A stretch of DNA of 64,000 nucleotides, from NCBI GenBank assembly GCA_000827205.1, contig KN832560.1, positions 1,702,320 through 1,766,319 of the forward strand. The letters run 5' to 3'. Origin of the DNA: Plicaturopsis crispa FD-325 SS-3. Taxonomy: Eukaryota; Basidiomycota; Agaricomycetes; Amylocorticiales; Amylocorticiaceae. The position numbers and the translations under genes are program-made. This document shows, in pieces, positions 46,792 through 59,600 of this stretch (position 1 is the stretch's first letter; every line of letters begins with the position of its first letter). The notes below the pieces were generated by a model that was given only the letters and a program-made list of their open reading frames with translations, searched no databases and was not told the origin of the DNA.

Positions 46792-49700
46792 ATGGCGCCT
46801 TCAGACTTTGCAAAGGCCGATATAGAACAGATTTTGGCGGAGTTGACAACCGATGAAGCTATCCTCCTCACTGCTGGTGTTGGGTTCTGGCATACGCATG
46901 GCGTCCCGAGGCTGGGGATACCTGCAGTCAAGGTGTGTATGTCCATTCTTTCGTGCGGGCGCGCAATTGAACGCTACATTATGTAGGTCTCCGATGGACC
47001 CAATGGTGAGTAGACCGATCCGAGCCTCTGTCAGAATAGATGTTGAATGGACTTGGACTCATAGGAATCAGAGGAAACCATTTCTTCATGGGAACTCCTG
47101 CGAAATGCCTTCCCGTACGTCGCCTGTCCTCGAAGTGTATATGTGCGCTCAGCATGGGATGCAGTCTGCTACTGCCCTTGGGGCTACTTGGGACCCCGAA
47201 TTGATCGAGGAAGTTGGGCTGAAGCTACTCGCCGCTGAGTCCAAACTTAGAGCAGCGTCGGTGGTTCTCGGCCCAACCTGCAACATCCAGCGCGTGAGTT
47301 GAGTTCAACATGTTCAATCCCCGTCTCATGAATATCGTACTTTGCAGAATCCTCTAGGTGGTCGCGTAAGTCATCTTCAGGTCTATCTGCCCAGACAGTC
47401 ACTGACGTTCGCTGCACAGAGCTTCGAGAGCTACTCCGAGGACCCTTACCTGTCCGGCATTATTGCCGCGGCCTATGTGAACGGCGTGCAGAAGGGTGGG
47501 ATAGGCACTGCTATCAAGCACTTTGTGTAACTTGTCCTCCATATACATGCTAGCCCCCGGCTGACTCCAACACTTTTAGGTGCAACGACAAGGAGGATGA
47601 CCGCATGGGATCAGACAGCGTCGTCAGCGAGCGTGCGCTGCGTGAAATCTACCTCATGCCATTTATGCTCGCCCAGAAATACTCCAAACCATGGTCGTTT
47701 ATGACCGCGTAAGTCGTCTACTTCTTATATGGTCACCGAAAATCATCCATTTATACCTGTGCAGATACAACCGCGTCAACGGCATCCACGCGTCAGAGAA
47801 CACGCACCTCCTGCAGGAAATCCTGCGCGACGAATGGAAGTTCGACGGGCTCCTCATGAGCGACTGGTACTTCGCCCCCATCCTCTCACCAAACAGCGTC
47901 GTCACTTACTTGATTAACTTGGTGTTCTCGCTAGGTTCGGGATCTACAGTATCGACACGAGCATCAACGCGGGGCTCGACCTCGAGATGCCGGGCACGAA
48001 CAAGTGGCGCACGCTCGACCTCATGAACCGCTCGATCGGCTCGCGCAAGCTCACCGTGCGCACTGTGAAAGAGCGCGCGCGCAAGGTGCTCGAGCTCGCT
48101 CAGAGGTGTGCGCAGGGCGCGCCTGAGGTGAGTCGCGAGTCATCGTCGATTAGAATTAGGATCAATGTTGCGGGACCTGACGCGTGCACTAGGTGCTCGA
48201 CGGCGACGGCGAGGAGCGCACGGTGGAGAGCGAGGAGGACAAGGCGCTCATGCGGAAGCTTGCGGCGGAGTCGATCGTCCTCCTTAAGAACGAGGGCGGG
48301 ATTCTGCCCCTGCAGCCCGAGAAACTGAAGAAAATCGCGATCGTCGGCGGGAACGCCAAGGCGATCGTGCTCTCCGGCGGAGGCTCCGCGTCTTTGAAAC
48401 CTTCTTACTATATCTCCCCTTTCGACGGGCTTGTTAGTGCTCTTCCCTCCGATGTTGAGGTCACGTACAGTGAAGGTGCCCGAGGTACGCCATCGCATTC
48501 TCCGGTACTTCCAGTGTGGATAACGATGTTGACATTTCGCACCCCGCAGCCTACATGACGATGCCTTCGCTAGACTACGAGATGTTTACTGCGAACGGCG
48601 AGCGCGGGTGGATCGGGACGTGGCACAACCACACCAGCGACGACAGCATGGAGGTCGTCGAGGAGCCCATCCAGACCTCGCTCATCGACGAGACGCGCAT
48701 GTTCATCAGCACGTCGTACCCCAAGGGCATCACGCGCAAATGGACGCTCAGACTGCGCGGGCAGCTCGCGCCGCGGCCTAAGGACACGAATTTCGAGTTC
48801 GGGCTCATCGCCTCGGGGCGCGCCAAGGTCAGTCGGCATCAATCCCATCTCCATACTCAGTATCGGCACAGCAGTCTCACAACTCTTTACTACGTAGTTA
48901 TTTGTAGACGGCAACCTCGTCATCGACAACTGGACGCGGCAGCGGCGCGGAGACGCGTTCTTCGGCTCGGGCTCGCAGGAGGAGAAGGGCGTCTACACCC
49001 TCAAGGCTGGCACCAAGCACGACGTGTTCGTGGAGTTCTGCAACGTGCGCGCGCCGGCGGACGGGGACGAGGACGAGGCGGTGATGGACAGCAACCCCGG
49101 CGTGCGCCTCGGTGGCGCGGAGGTGCAGGACCCCGACGAATTGATGGCTGCGGCGGTGGAGGTGGCGAGGGAGGCGGACGTCGTGCTCGCCGTGGTGGGC
49201 TTGAACGCGGACTGGGAGACGGAGGGGTACGACCGGACGACGCTGGCGCTGCCCGGGCGCACGGACGAGCTGATACAGAAGGTGGTCGCTGCCAACCCGA
49301 AGACGGTGGTCGTGACGCAGTCGGCAAGTCGTCTGTGTTGTGTCGACTGTGGCGTTTCGTGCTAATGGTGCGGTTTGTGGCTAGGGATCGTCCATCACGC
49401 TGCCGTGGGCTGATTCTGTGCCTGCGATCGTGCACGCTTGGTACCTCGGAAATGCGACCGGGGACGCTATCGCGGACGTCGTATTGGGCAAGACGAATCC
49501 CTCCGGGAAATTGTCGCTGACGTTCCCCAAGCGCGCCGAGGATCTCCCGTCGTTTGGACACTTCCACTCGGAACATGGAAAAGTATGTTCTTTGCTGTGT
49601 CGATGGAAGAGTTGAACGTTGAACCGTTACATCTATTTGCCATCCAGGTCCGTTACGCCGAAAACTTATATGTCGTGAGTCCTTGACTGCCTATTCGAGA

Positions 49701-50240
49701 AGTTGCATCTGTGCTTACGATAAATACAAGGGATATAAACACTACCACCATCGCAAGATAGCCCCCCTCTTCGCTTTTGGGTGCGTATACTGCGACCCAT
49801 GATAGCTCCCTCAATTAATGCTAGTGCACAGGCACGGTCTATCTTACACACAATTCGCCTACTCGGACCTGCAGTTGTCCGCCCCGTCCGTGTCGAACAG
49901 TGAGTTCGCGCTCACGGCCTCGGTGACCATCACGAACACAGGCGCCGTGCGCGGCTCGGAGGTGGTGCAGCTCTACACCACCCTGCCCACCACCTCAGAG
50001 CTCACCCACCCGCTCCACGTCCTCCGCGCCTTCGGCAAGGCCAGGGACCTCGAGCCTGGCGCGAGCCAGACGGTCGTGCTGAAGCTGGACAAGTACGCGG
50101 TGTCGTACTGGGACGAGCGGATCAGCAGATGGGTCGTCGAGCAGGGTGTGTATACGGTGAGCGTGGGGCCGAGCAGCGAAGCGCTGCCGCTGCAGACAAC
50201 GTTCACGATTGGCCGGGGTTTCGAGTGGAACGGTCTGTAA
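46792..50240 (+). CDS. Glycoside hydrolase family 3 beta-glucosidase with PA14 domain
   Basis: About 14 exons, roughly 850 residues; start [19 protein letters not shown], stop 50240. No signal peptide, so probably intracellular. The (beta/alpha)8 part has [62 protein letters not shown] and YNRVNG. The catalytic nucleophile aspartate is in GLLMSDW, followed by AGLDLEMPG. The second domain ([15 protein letters not shown]) is interrupted by a PA14 insert ([20 protein letters not shown] through [12 protein letters not shown]). Then come [41 protein letters not shown] and a C-terminal fibronectin-III-like domain ending [10 protein letters not shown]. It hydrolyses cellobiose and other beta-glucosides to glucose. 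Some exon joins are approximate. Confidence 0.94.
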
Positions 50241-51064
50241 TGTTGTTCGTCGCAATGCTATCGCATGAGGTGCCCTTTCGATTTTCGACCGCGCTGTGTG
50301 TTATGTGAGAATATGCTGATTTCTTAGTCTTTGAGGACCAGCGCTGTCCCAATAGCTCGAGAAGCGTCACAGCGCTGTACAGGGGAGGCAGCCTCTGCGT
50401 CGTCTCCCGAAAGGTATATCGTGTCGTGCTAGCGCTTCATCTGCCACAACGAACTCTGCGGTCCTGTTAGGTGCGTGTCCTCGTTTTGTAGCGCAAGGTG
50501 CGCCCGCGTTGCTTATCAAAGTCGATCATTTCCTCTTCAACGAACGCTAAAATGAAGGAATGTTTGAGCAGGTTTATCCATCGCGCCGTCGAGTGTTCAT
50601 CGCAGTCGAGGTATAGCAACAGGTCAGTACGTCCTCGTATCATCGCGAGTAACCATTGGCCACCGCTATTGGACATCACTCACATCCTCATTCTAAGCTG
50701 GCAGATGCTCTGTTCAGTGAGCATGGGGAGCATTTGAGGAGTATTGGAATCCCACCAGTACGGCATCGAGGCCACCGGATGTGGCAACATGATCCCCGAC
50801 CGAAGCGGAAGGGGAAGTTCTGAAGCCGAAATTGGTATCGACTCTCGGGCGGGCGCCTTATTCCCTGCTTGCGGACCTGGTCATCTGTCCGTTGCGTCTC
50901 GCTCGGCATTCCTCCGAGCCCCCACGAGAACGGCAACATGTGAGCGAAAACGACTACCGCACCCGCTGACACCGGGCACACGACCCCAATGCCAAAATGC
51001 ATGATAAAGTGCGTGCCCGTGTGCGTGAGCACACACTATCTTTAACACCTATCCAGCCCCAGCC
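50241..51064. other. Intergenic between beta-glucosidase and alcohol dehydrogenase
   Basis: 3' flank of the GH3 gene and upstream region of the dehydrogenase. Frames up to 114 codons lack domains. ATGATAAAGTG near 51000, about 60 bp before the ATG, could be a weak TATA substitute. Confidence 0.45.
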
Positions 51065-52638
51065 ATGACCGTCGAAATCCCTCAAACACAGCGCGCGGCG
51101 GTGGTCACCGCGTTCGGCAAGGACCACGAGATCAAGGACGACGTGCCCGTGCGGCAGGCCGCCGAGCTGCGGCCCGGCGAGTGCCTCGTCAAGATTGACT
51201 ACGCGGGCGTGTGCCACTCGGACCTGCACCTCAAGCTCGGGGACTGGCCGACGAAGCCGTCGCTGCCGAAGATCGGCGGGCACGAGGGCGTCGGGCACGT
51301 CGTCGCCATTGGGCACGACTCGCCGGAGGACGGCGTGAAGGTCGGTGACAGAGTTGGCTTGAAGTGGATCGCGAAGACGTGCACGCGGTGTGATGCATGC
51401 AGGAAGGGCAAGGATGCGAGTGCGTACTAGTCTCTGTGCTTGCGTGTTCAGAAACTGACAATGCGTGTAAGGCTGCCCCACCCACAAAACGCACGGATAC
51501 TCGATCGACGGCGTCTTCGCGGAGTATGTGGTGAGTCTTCACTAACTTTACTGCGCGTCGAGCAAATCTCATGATGTCTTCAAGGTATCGTACTTGGACT
51601 ATGTCACCCCCATCCCGGAGAACCTCGACAGTCTATCCGCCACAGCCGTCCTCTGTGCCGTGCGTTTTACCATTCGCATGTCTTCTAGCTCGTAAAATTT
51701 ACCCTTTTCCAGGGCATGACCGTCTACAAAGCGCTCAAACAGACAAACACCGTCACCGGCGACTGGGTCGCCATCCCCGGTGCAGGCGGTGGCCTCGGCC
51801 ATCTGGGTTAGCCACGCAATTCTGTCCGAATGCCCTCTGCTTACCATACTGCATTATAGCCGTGCAGTACGCGGTCGCAATGGGCCTGCGCGTCATAGCC
51901 ATCGACACGGGCGCGGCGAAGAAGGAGCTCTCGCTCGCGAACGGCGCGGAGCGCTGGATCGACTTCGTCGAGTCCGGGGACGACATTATCAAGCACATCA
52001 AGGAGGCGACGGGCGGCGGCCCGCATGCGGCCGTCGTCACTGCCGGCGTCGTACGTCTCTCACCCGTTCAACTACTTCAGCGCATTGGGAATCTGACTTA
52101 GAGGCGACTTTAATTGGTGTGTTGTGTTGCGTTGCGGATAGGCGGCGCCATTTAACCAGGCGGTGCTGTACTTGCGCCCGTCAGGGACGCTCGTGGCGGT
52201 CGGCATGCCCGCAGGCGCGTTCTTGCACGTGCCCATCATAGCTATCGTAGCGCGGGTACGTCCCTTCGCCTCATCATCATGCCTAGCTATATTTACTGAC
52301 GAGATCTCGGGTGGCAGAGTATACGCATACAAGGGTCTGCAGTCGGGTAAGCACTTGGCATCGACTGGTAGAGTGGCTGTTTGTGGAGCTGACGCGGAAA
52401 TGGGGGTTGTATAGCAACAGGCAGGACTGCATCGAAGCGCTGGATATTGCCGCGCGCGGGAAAGTGCACTGCGCGTCGGAGGTGGCGACGCTGGACGATC
52501 TGAATGCGTGCGTCGTGCCTCTCTCTGGCCATTCCCTTCGATCGACGCCTGTACATGTGCTGATATATTGTTATCCGTAGGACGTTCCAAAAAATGCAGG
52601 AGGGGAAGCTGGTGGGGCGCGTTGTGCTCAAGTTCTGA
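51065..52638 (+). CDS. Zinc-dependent alcohol dehydrogenase (fungal ADH1 type)
   Basis: Seven or eight exons, about 350 residues; start [18 protein letters not shown], stop 52636-52638 after LVGRVVLKF. Catalytic zinc ligands: Cys in GVCHSDLH, His in GGHEGVGHV and a later Cys. The structural zinc cysteines lie in [17 protein letters not shown]. The NAD-binding loop is [11 protein letters not shown]. Later landmarks are [35 protein letters not shown] and [23 protein letters not shown], as in yeast ADH1. It interconverts ethanol and acetaldehyde or other short alcohols, in the cytosol. A short exon at about 52318-52346 restores the conserved IQGSAVGNRQD. Same strand as the upstream GH3 gene, 825 bp apart. 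Confidence 0.92.
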
Positions 52639-52809
52639 AGGTGAACTTGAACTTGTTGGGGCGGCGGAGTACAGCAGTATCTGAGTGTTTTACGAATAAT
52701 TGTAGCAGAACAGGAAACAGGACCGTGTAAAATAACGATATCTATGACATCTCGCGTAAATACTCATACTTCGGAGAAAATGAGCAGCATGAACACAGCG
52801 GGACGACGA

Positions 52810-55670
52810 GCCGCCACCCCCGTGATGTTTGTGCCTGTTTGACTGCAGCCTCTCGTTCGTTGCGCCTCCACTAAAAAAAACTTTGTATCAGATTCATATG
52901 TTCCGTTACCGTACCGGATTACCAGTTGAGCCTTGTAACTGCGACGCTCAAAGTCAGTAATGTTTCTGGCTGTGATACTGCATGCATGAGTATAGAGACG
53001 AGGTGCGCTGTGATTTTGTGGTTCATGAGTTAAACTGACGCCACTGTGTACAGACCAGCTGTGTATTACTAGAGTCAACAGGTCTGCCAGCTTGCACGTT
53101 CGAATATTCACCGCAGTTCAGTATGAATCACTGCGTGTCAAGTCACAAATAGTGAGGATGCTTATGGGCCCGTGTACTATCAATGCATGGCGTAAGGATT
53201 CCCGCCCTGCGTCCCTTTCCATTAAAATCGAGTTTGCGTGCACTCGGTACGTGAAACCAGCATCGAAGGAACGTGCTACCCGCGGACCATATTGCTCGAA
53301 TAGCCCCGTATGTCAACTTGCCAAAGTACCAAAATGCCCAAGCGCTGGTAACGACGGCTTAGACCCTATCATGCTTTGGCCGGCCATTGTCCTACATAGG
53401 TGCGTTCGCCTCATGTATCTCGCTTCGTCGCGGAACCTGTTAACAGAGTCTTCTATCTCCCTAGATAACAATCTTGTCCACAGAAGCATGTGGTAATCCT
53501 CCCTTTGTCCCTTTGGCGCTGTGGACAATGGGCGCGCCCACAACTTGTCTCGGAAATTCAATGTCAGCCGAAGGCCCCTAAGCATGCGCTTTAAAAGCGC
53601 TGCCCTCTCCGTCCAATTCGTCCACCACGGCTTTCTTTCCTCCCCCATCATCCCCTTTGCTGAGTCTTGTCAGGTCTGTCTTATAGTCTTATGGCTTGCG
53701 ATTGTCTGGGTCTTTGTTCAGCTTGAACGCCACATGTGAGTTGTCCTGTGGCATTTTCGGTCACGACGTGCTGAATGCCTTGGAATGGTCTAGGATGCCT
53801 GATTTTGAGCTGCAAAACAAAACGGCGAGGCCTACCCATCTCAAGTCCACGGTGAAGACGAATCCATCGGCGCTACCGGTACCTGGATCTATTGGACTTC
53901 GGACTGGCCTTTAAACCTCGACTTCGCGACCAGACGCTCTCATCTCAAGTCGAAGATCAAGACGAGTCTGGCGGAGCGGGTAGCACCTCTGGACGACGAC
54001 TTTGCCCTCAAAATACGAACCTCAAGATCGCGCTCCCATCCTGATCCCGCAGGCGATTCTCTCGGCTCTCTGGTCTATTCTTTCTGGCAACACCTCAAGA
54101 GGCTCTCGCTGTGTGGCGTCTCGCTTTGCTCCAGCTCTCATCGACTTTTCTGTACGACGGTCTCTTCTCGGTTCATTCTAGCTGTCTCCGGCCTGGGCGG
54201 CAGTCTCGAGGGCATCGTTACTGGCAGCGTTCGTTCTAGGGTCTCGCCGTGATCGTTCTCTGGATCTAGCCGCTGGTCTTATGCTACAATCGTCTCGGGG
54301 TTGGGTCTTGCTATGCTTTCCTCTGGCCTGCGCGACGGTCCTCGGCTCTTCTCTTGGGAAACATGTTTTCGCTTTCGATTTTGGCATCCAGGCGACTCTC
54401 GTACTCTTCTCCGACTAAGCCCTCTTTCCTCTCCTCGCTTACAATCTCATCGCGCTGCTGCATTCCTTTGGCAACATCTCAAGACCCTATGGCTGATTTC
54501 TTTCTCTTCATCTTGGCGGCTCTCGTGTACTAGCTTTTGATCTGAATCGACATCTCCCGAGATTTTGCTCTCCTGGCCGGCGCGACGCTCTTGGACGATC
54601 CTCTGTCTAACACTTCTCGTTTCGTTTGGTTCTCGCGCTTCAGCCGTCCTTTCTGGTGACATCTCAAGTTGCTCTCGCCATGCTCGTTACCTGGATCTAG
54701 CCCACTGTCGCCTGCTGCAAGTCTATCTGGATTAGGTCTGGCCGTCGTACAACATTCCTAGTAGATCTGGCCCTATATTTTCTCGTGCTAGGCAACACTC
54801 CCTGGATACGCACTGGCAAAACGCGAGGATCCTTTTCGACCGCCAGGCAATAAAGCTCAATCCAGCTACCTGATACACGACGACGGCTACGGCCTCTGAT
54901 ATGGTTCATCTGGACGTTATGGTGCGTCGTCTCTGCCTCTCTTCGGGACTCAATGCCTTTTTTCTTCGCGGACTTTGAGCACAGCACTCTCTGGAAGTCG
55001 ATGCAATGCACCTTATTTGTTTTCCACCTCGAGGACTGTATAGCACTTGGTGAGCTCTCTACCTCTCGCCGTCCGCTTGCTGAACCTCTATGCATCCGGC
55101 CTGCTGAATTCCGCACACTGGCATGAACGTGGTGAGTTCCATGATCCCTGCTCTTAATTTAACAATCTCCCCGTAGGTCGTCCACACCGATCATTGCTAT
55201 GCGAGCATATCTATTCCGGTGCGTTTCCGTCTTCTCCGCACCCGCTTGCTGAACACTTGGACTACGTCGGATGCACCTGCTCATTCCTTCGGCCGTTCTT
55301 CTCTCTCCAGCTCGCCCAGTTCCTTCTCCCTCGGTGCACTCGTGGCCGCACCGCAGGAGAAGGAGCACGACGACCTTGCCGCTGCACTCCTGGCTTGGTC
55401 GTCGCGGGCCCCTCCTTTTTTTCTTTTTGCTGTCCGGGTCGTTCCCATCAGTCGATGTGCGAAGACGCGTGCAGCAAATGGAGAATCGAGAGCGCGAAAT
55501 GCTTCTGCGTCAATTCTCCAATCTACTGTATATATTGCCGCACTGATGTATACTACGTCGTCTCTCCAACTCTGAAAGACGGTGTACAGACTTGGGTGTG
55601 CCTGAAATGCAATCTAATGCAATATTGTTCCGTTGAAGATCGCCAGTCGGACTCGGAGGACGCAGTGGCT
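52810..55670 (+). repeat. Repeat unit F (first of pair F-G)
   Basis: Starts with the unit-start motif near 52820 (TGTTTGACTGCAGCCTCTCG), about 170 bp after the alcohol dehydrogenase stop. The promoter-like block is about 775 bp later (CTTTAAAAGCGCTGCC near 53590), then ACATGTGAGTTGTCC near 53734, one or two diverged minisatellite units (53810-54040), a long second decayed repeat (54060-54720), GGTGAG-bearing segments (54920-55230), and the hairpin domain 55309-55482. About 2.85 kb. No coding content. Confidence 0.77.
55309..55482 (+). repeat. Conserved 3' hairpin domain of repeat unit F
   Basis: Hairpin 1 arms (GTTCCTTCTCCCTCGGTGC and GCACCGCAGGAGAAGGAGC) pair with one wobble. Hairpin 2 CGACGACC/GGTCGTCG is perfect. 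Hairpin 3 TTTGCTG/CAGCAAA has seven pairs. Confidence 0.65.
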
Positions 55671-57413
55671 GGACAATGTTTGTGCATGTTTGCCTGCGGC
55701 CTGCGGTTCGTTGCTTCTCTTACTCAACGCCACACAGTCCAAAGGAGCTGCGACTCGGATGCACACGTAGCATCGATATCTTACTGCCTGCCACACTGAC
55801 ATTGGACGCGTGCGTATTACCATCTAGCTCGCGAATTCACCCTCGACACTTACACCACCGCACTTGCTTGTCATCTACAGTCCCCCACCGTGTCGTTCAT
55901 CGGTGGTGCTACGAAGTTGGTACTGTGTACAAACTGCCTTTCCAAATTTACAGCATGCCCATCGTCACGGCGCTCCTATACGCGCGCGGGAGCAAACTCG
56001 GCTCATGGGCATCCCGATACGGTGTACATACGTTGCCAACCTCTCCATAAAAATTACACAAACACACCGGTTCTGTGACTCGGAGCTGATCTGTACAGAT
56101 GGGGAGTGCATCGAAGTGCCGTAGCCGCGGAGAGCCATCAATTTGTCCCTCGGAACACACCTGTCGCTGCCATAATGTGATATATCCACGCGCTCGTAAC
56201 AGGAGCTTTGACCTGCTACTGCGCTTTGGCCGTCCATTGTCCCAGGTGCGTCCCCATCAAGCAGAAGTTCTTTATCAACCCTGTAACCAAATTCTACTAT
56301 TTCCACATATAGCAATCCTGTCCACAGACGCATGCGGCGATGCTCGCTTTGTCCCTTTTGCACTGTGGACAAAGGGTGGCCACAACCTGTTTCAGAAGTT
56401 CAATGCGGAAAGCCCCTAAGCACGCGCTTTAAAAGCCCTGCAATCCTCAGTCTCACTCTTCCACCACTGCTCTCTTTCCTCCCCCCGTCCATTCCGCTAC
56501 CTGTTTCTGTCTGCTTTCCTTTCGTGTCTCCTGGCTTTCGCTCTTCATCAAGACTGACTCTACTGGACGACTTTCAAGACCTCGACTTCACGACGTAGCG
56601 CTCCGGTCGATGGTCAAGACAAATCTATTGGACGGGTAGCACCTCTGGACCCCGCCTTTGGCCTTGCAATACGACTCTCAACACTGCGCTCCCATCCTGA
56701 GTCTTCAGTCGACACTTTCCGCTTTTCGGGTCTTCTTCTGCCAACACCTCAAGAGAGTCTCCTTGTGCTATGACTTGCTGTACTCTAGATCTAGGCGACT
56801 CCTGTATGCTTCAGTCTCCGGTGGATCCTACACGGCTATCTCTATCGTCTCTGGCCTGAGCAGTTTTAGCAACAATCTCTCCCTTCCCTTCTTACTCTGG
56901 CAGCGTTCTTTATGGCCACCTCTGGCTTGCGTGGCGGTGCTCCTTCTCTGTCTGGCGTGGCATTTCTGCTTCCGTTCTGTGCACCTAGGCGACTCTCGTT
57001 GGCTATCCTCTCCTCCGGCTAAGCTCTAGTTGTTTACAATGTTTACAATGTGATATACGCCTTTGCCATAAAGACTCAGGTCTGCTCCAAGGAGACAGCC
57101 TCGACGTACCCAAAATAAAGCAAGCAAACCGCTGCGAATGTAGAACAAGCTAACCCTGAGAGGGCTATACGAACAAAGACCACATCAACGCGTCGGAATG
57201 CAAAGCCCAAAACCAGTACCACACTAAATCCAACTCCTTCAATGGCGAGAGGGCACAAGGATATGGCCATCGACGAGAGCTGATCCCACGAGGGCTAGGA
57301 TAGCACGAAGAAATCGAATCGGAGGATGGGTGGACACCAATCCGCATGATGATGTGGCGGGTATATGACGACGAAGCTGCATCCACGAGTGCACGCAGCT
57401 CCATCCTATGGGG

Positions 57414-58031
57414 TTAGGGAATGAGCCGATGTTGGAGGAATCGAGGGTGTAAGTGCGTGAACGGTGATTGGGATAGCAGTGAATGTAGCAAGCTGTTGTC
57501 TGGTGCACCGAACGGGGATGTCATCATAGGGTGGAAAAGCGTCGAAATTGCCTTCTGCTGCGCCTCAAACCTCTCGTAATATGCCTCAGCCTTCTCGTAA
57601 ATGAGACGTCGCCGCAATGAACAGAGCTCCTGGAACCGTTGAAGCCGTATGCGAAATCCCTTCAAAACTAGTGCGACCCGACCATGTAGCTCGGCCATGC
57701 TCCTGCACCGGCGTAGACGACGCACGCGTGAGTTGATTCGCGCAACAAGGAGGTCGAAGCGGGAGTTCAAGCGTTCGAGCCTCCGAGTGAGCTCGGCCAC
57801 GCGGAGCTGGTGGTCGGGCTTGCGCCGAAGCCGGTAGCGAGCGCATGACGCGCGATCCGCTCGAGGTGGGAACCGGCGATGGTGTGGTAGGCCAGCTCGT
57901 CGAGAATGGGGTGTAGCGCGGTGCGGAACGGAGGTGGATGTGTGCTGAACGGCGAGGTAGGGGTGAACTAGAGGGTGAGTATTGGGTGACGTGGCAGCTG
58001 CGAGCGCGCGAAATCTCGTGTTTTCGGCCAT
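57414..58031 (-). CDS. Hypothetical Arg-rich coiled-coil protein within repeat unit G
   Basis: A single-exon 205-residue frame, ATG 58031, stop at 57414. The N-terminal 70 residues are His/Pro/Arg-rich and disordered. Residues 75-165 form an amphipathic, leucine-heptad region (LRVAELTRRLERLNSRFDLL, VALVLKGFRIRLQRFQELC) likely to be coiled coil. The tail is FGAPDNSLLHSLLSQSPF. GC-rich codon use resembles the host genes and differs from the surrounding repeat, which supports a captured or retroposed gene. I recognise no family; no function is proposed. Confidence 0.45.
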   Translation of the reverse strand: MAENTRFRALAAATSPNTHPLVHPYLAVQHTSTSVPHRATPHSRRAGLPHHRRFPPRADRASCARYRLRRKPDHQLRVAELTRRLERLNSRFDLLVARINSRVRRLRRCRSMAELHGRVALVLKGFRIRLQRFQELCSLRRRLIYEKAEAYYERFEAQQKAISTLFHPMMTSPFGAPDNSLLHSLLSQSPFTHLHPRFLQHRLIP

Positions 58032-58143
58032 GAGAACGTCGTTGGCGACGTAGAACGACCCGGGGCACTGACGACGACAGCGGTAAAGGGTCTTAATCCT
58101 CGCTGAGGCCGGAACAACGACCGCGAGCCCAGCTGGGGGTGCG

Positions 58144-58145
<2 letters not shown>

Positions 58146-58181
<36 letters not shown>

Positions 58182-58182
58182 C
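58146..58182. repeat. (GTT)n microsatellite
   Basis: About eleven consecutive GTT triplets at the right edge of the inserted segment in unit G. Confidence 0.9.
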
Positions 58183-59424
58183 GTTCCCTTCTAGGCGATC
58201 CTGACCACCTTGGTTCTGATCACACTATCGCAGCATTCTTCTAGGCAGCATTTCACTAGGCTTTTCACGATTGTTCTCTGGATGTACCCTGCTTTCAGCT
58301 TCTACAATCTTCCTGGTCTGCGTCTAGCTGTGTCAAATCCGTGTTTCACTTCGCCTGTGCGACGCTCTTCGGAAATGCTCTCTCTGGAAACGTGGTTATG
58401 TTATCGATCTTGACATCTGGGCGGCTCCCCTAGGCTGACATTCTGGCTGTTCTATTTTCTCTGGCCTGCGCGACGGTCTTAGGCGATCCTTTTCGACGAC
58501 ATCTTCACGCTTGCGAGCTTGCCTTCACCGCGCCCTCTCTGGCTACACCTCACGAGGATCTCTACGCTCGTTCTCTGCATCTAGGCGACTCTCGTATACT
58601 CCGCTTTCTTCTGGGATATCGCCGACGGCTCTGACTTCTTTAGTACTCTATCTTGTGCGACGCTCTTAGGCCCTCATCCTGGCGGCATTCTCTCACTGCG
58701 CGGTGATCTTTCTGGTAACATCATTATCATGAGGCTCTCCACTCGTTCCTCACAGCTCGGTTACTCTCGTACGCTACATATTTCCCTGGACTGGTTCGAG
58801 CTGCGTCATATTGGTTTCTTCTCTACCTTGCGCCACGGTCCTGGGCTACTCTCCTTCTGGAACCATCTTCTCGCTTTCATCTTTACTCTCGGCTCTCTCT
58901 TGAACAACATGTCCTGCAACTCTGGATTTCGTCCTCGTCCTAGGCAACACACTCGGAATATCCACTGGCAGCGCGCGCGGGTCGACGCACTGACTCCTTA
59001 CTCCTTGCTCTGCAGCCGCGCGTTCCTCGTCCGCCTACACGCATCGGTATGGATATCCTCCTTGACCGACAGGCGATTGATTCCAGTCCACCAATGCGTT
59101 ACAGCCCGGCGCCGAATGTTCCGTGTCGTTATGGTGAGCCGACCTTTCCTCGATTTAGCGACTCACTTGCTCGTCGCCGTCGTGCACATATAGACACCTG
59201 AACAGCGCCGTATTTCCAAGTCCTTGCAAGCTACTAGATTCGCCAGGGTTCGCATGGCATCTGGTGAGTGCGCTGCCTCTCCGCGTCCGCTTGCTGACCA
59301 TCTACCCATTCCGCATGCTTCGCATCCAACTACTTCGATCTGCAAAACCACATACTCCGGTGAGTTTCCTACCTCTCCGCACCCGCTCGCTGACTGCCCG
59401 GATGCACCTGGCCGTCCTTTACTT

Positions 59425-59600
59425 TCCAGCTCGCCCAGTTCCTTCTTCCTCGGTGCATCCCTGGCCGCACCGCAGGAGAAGGAACACGATGACCTCGCCG
59501 CTGCACTCCTGGCTTGGTCGTCGCGGGCACCTCCTTTTTTTCTTTTTGCTGGCCGGGTCGTTCCCATCAGTCGATGTGCGGAGATGCGTCCAGCAAATGG
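59425..59600 (+). repeat. Conserved 3' hairpin domain of repeat unit G
   Basis: Hairpin 1 GTTCCTTCTTCCTCGGTGC/GCACCGCAGGAGAAGGAAC, hairpin 2 CGATGACC/GGTCGTCG (T-G wobble), hairpin 3 TTTGCTGG/CCAGCAAA. All three stems are intact although the unit body is disrupted. Confidence 0.65.

Larger units (their letters stand above)
57030..58190. other. Unrelated 1.15-kb segment inserted in repeat unit G
   Basis: The decayed-repeat texture stops after about 57020 and resumes near 58190. The segment between contains a 205-codon minus-strand frame and ends next to a (GTT)n microsatellite. It is absent from the corresponding place in the other six units. I did not find clear terminal repeats or a target-site duplication. 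Confidence 0.5.
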
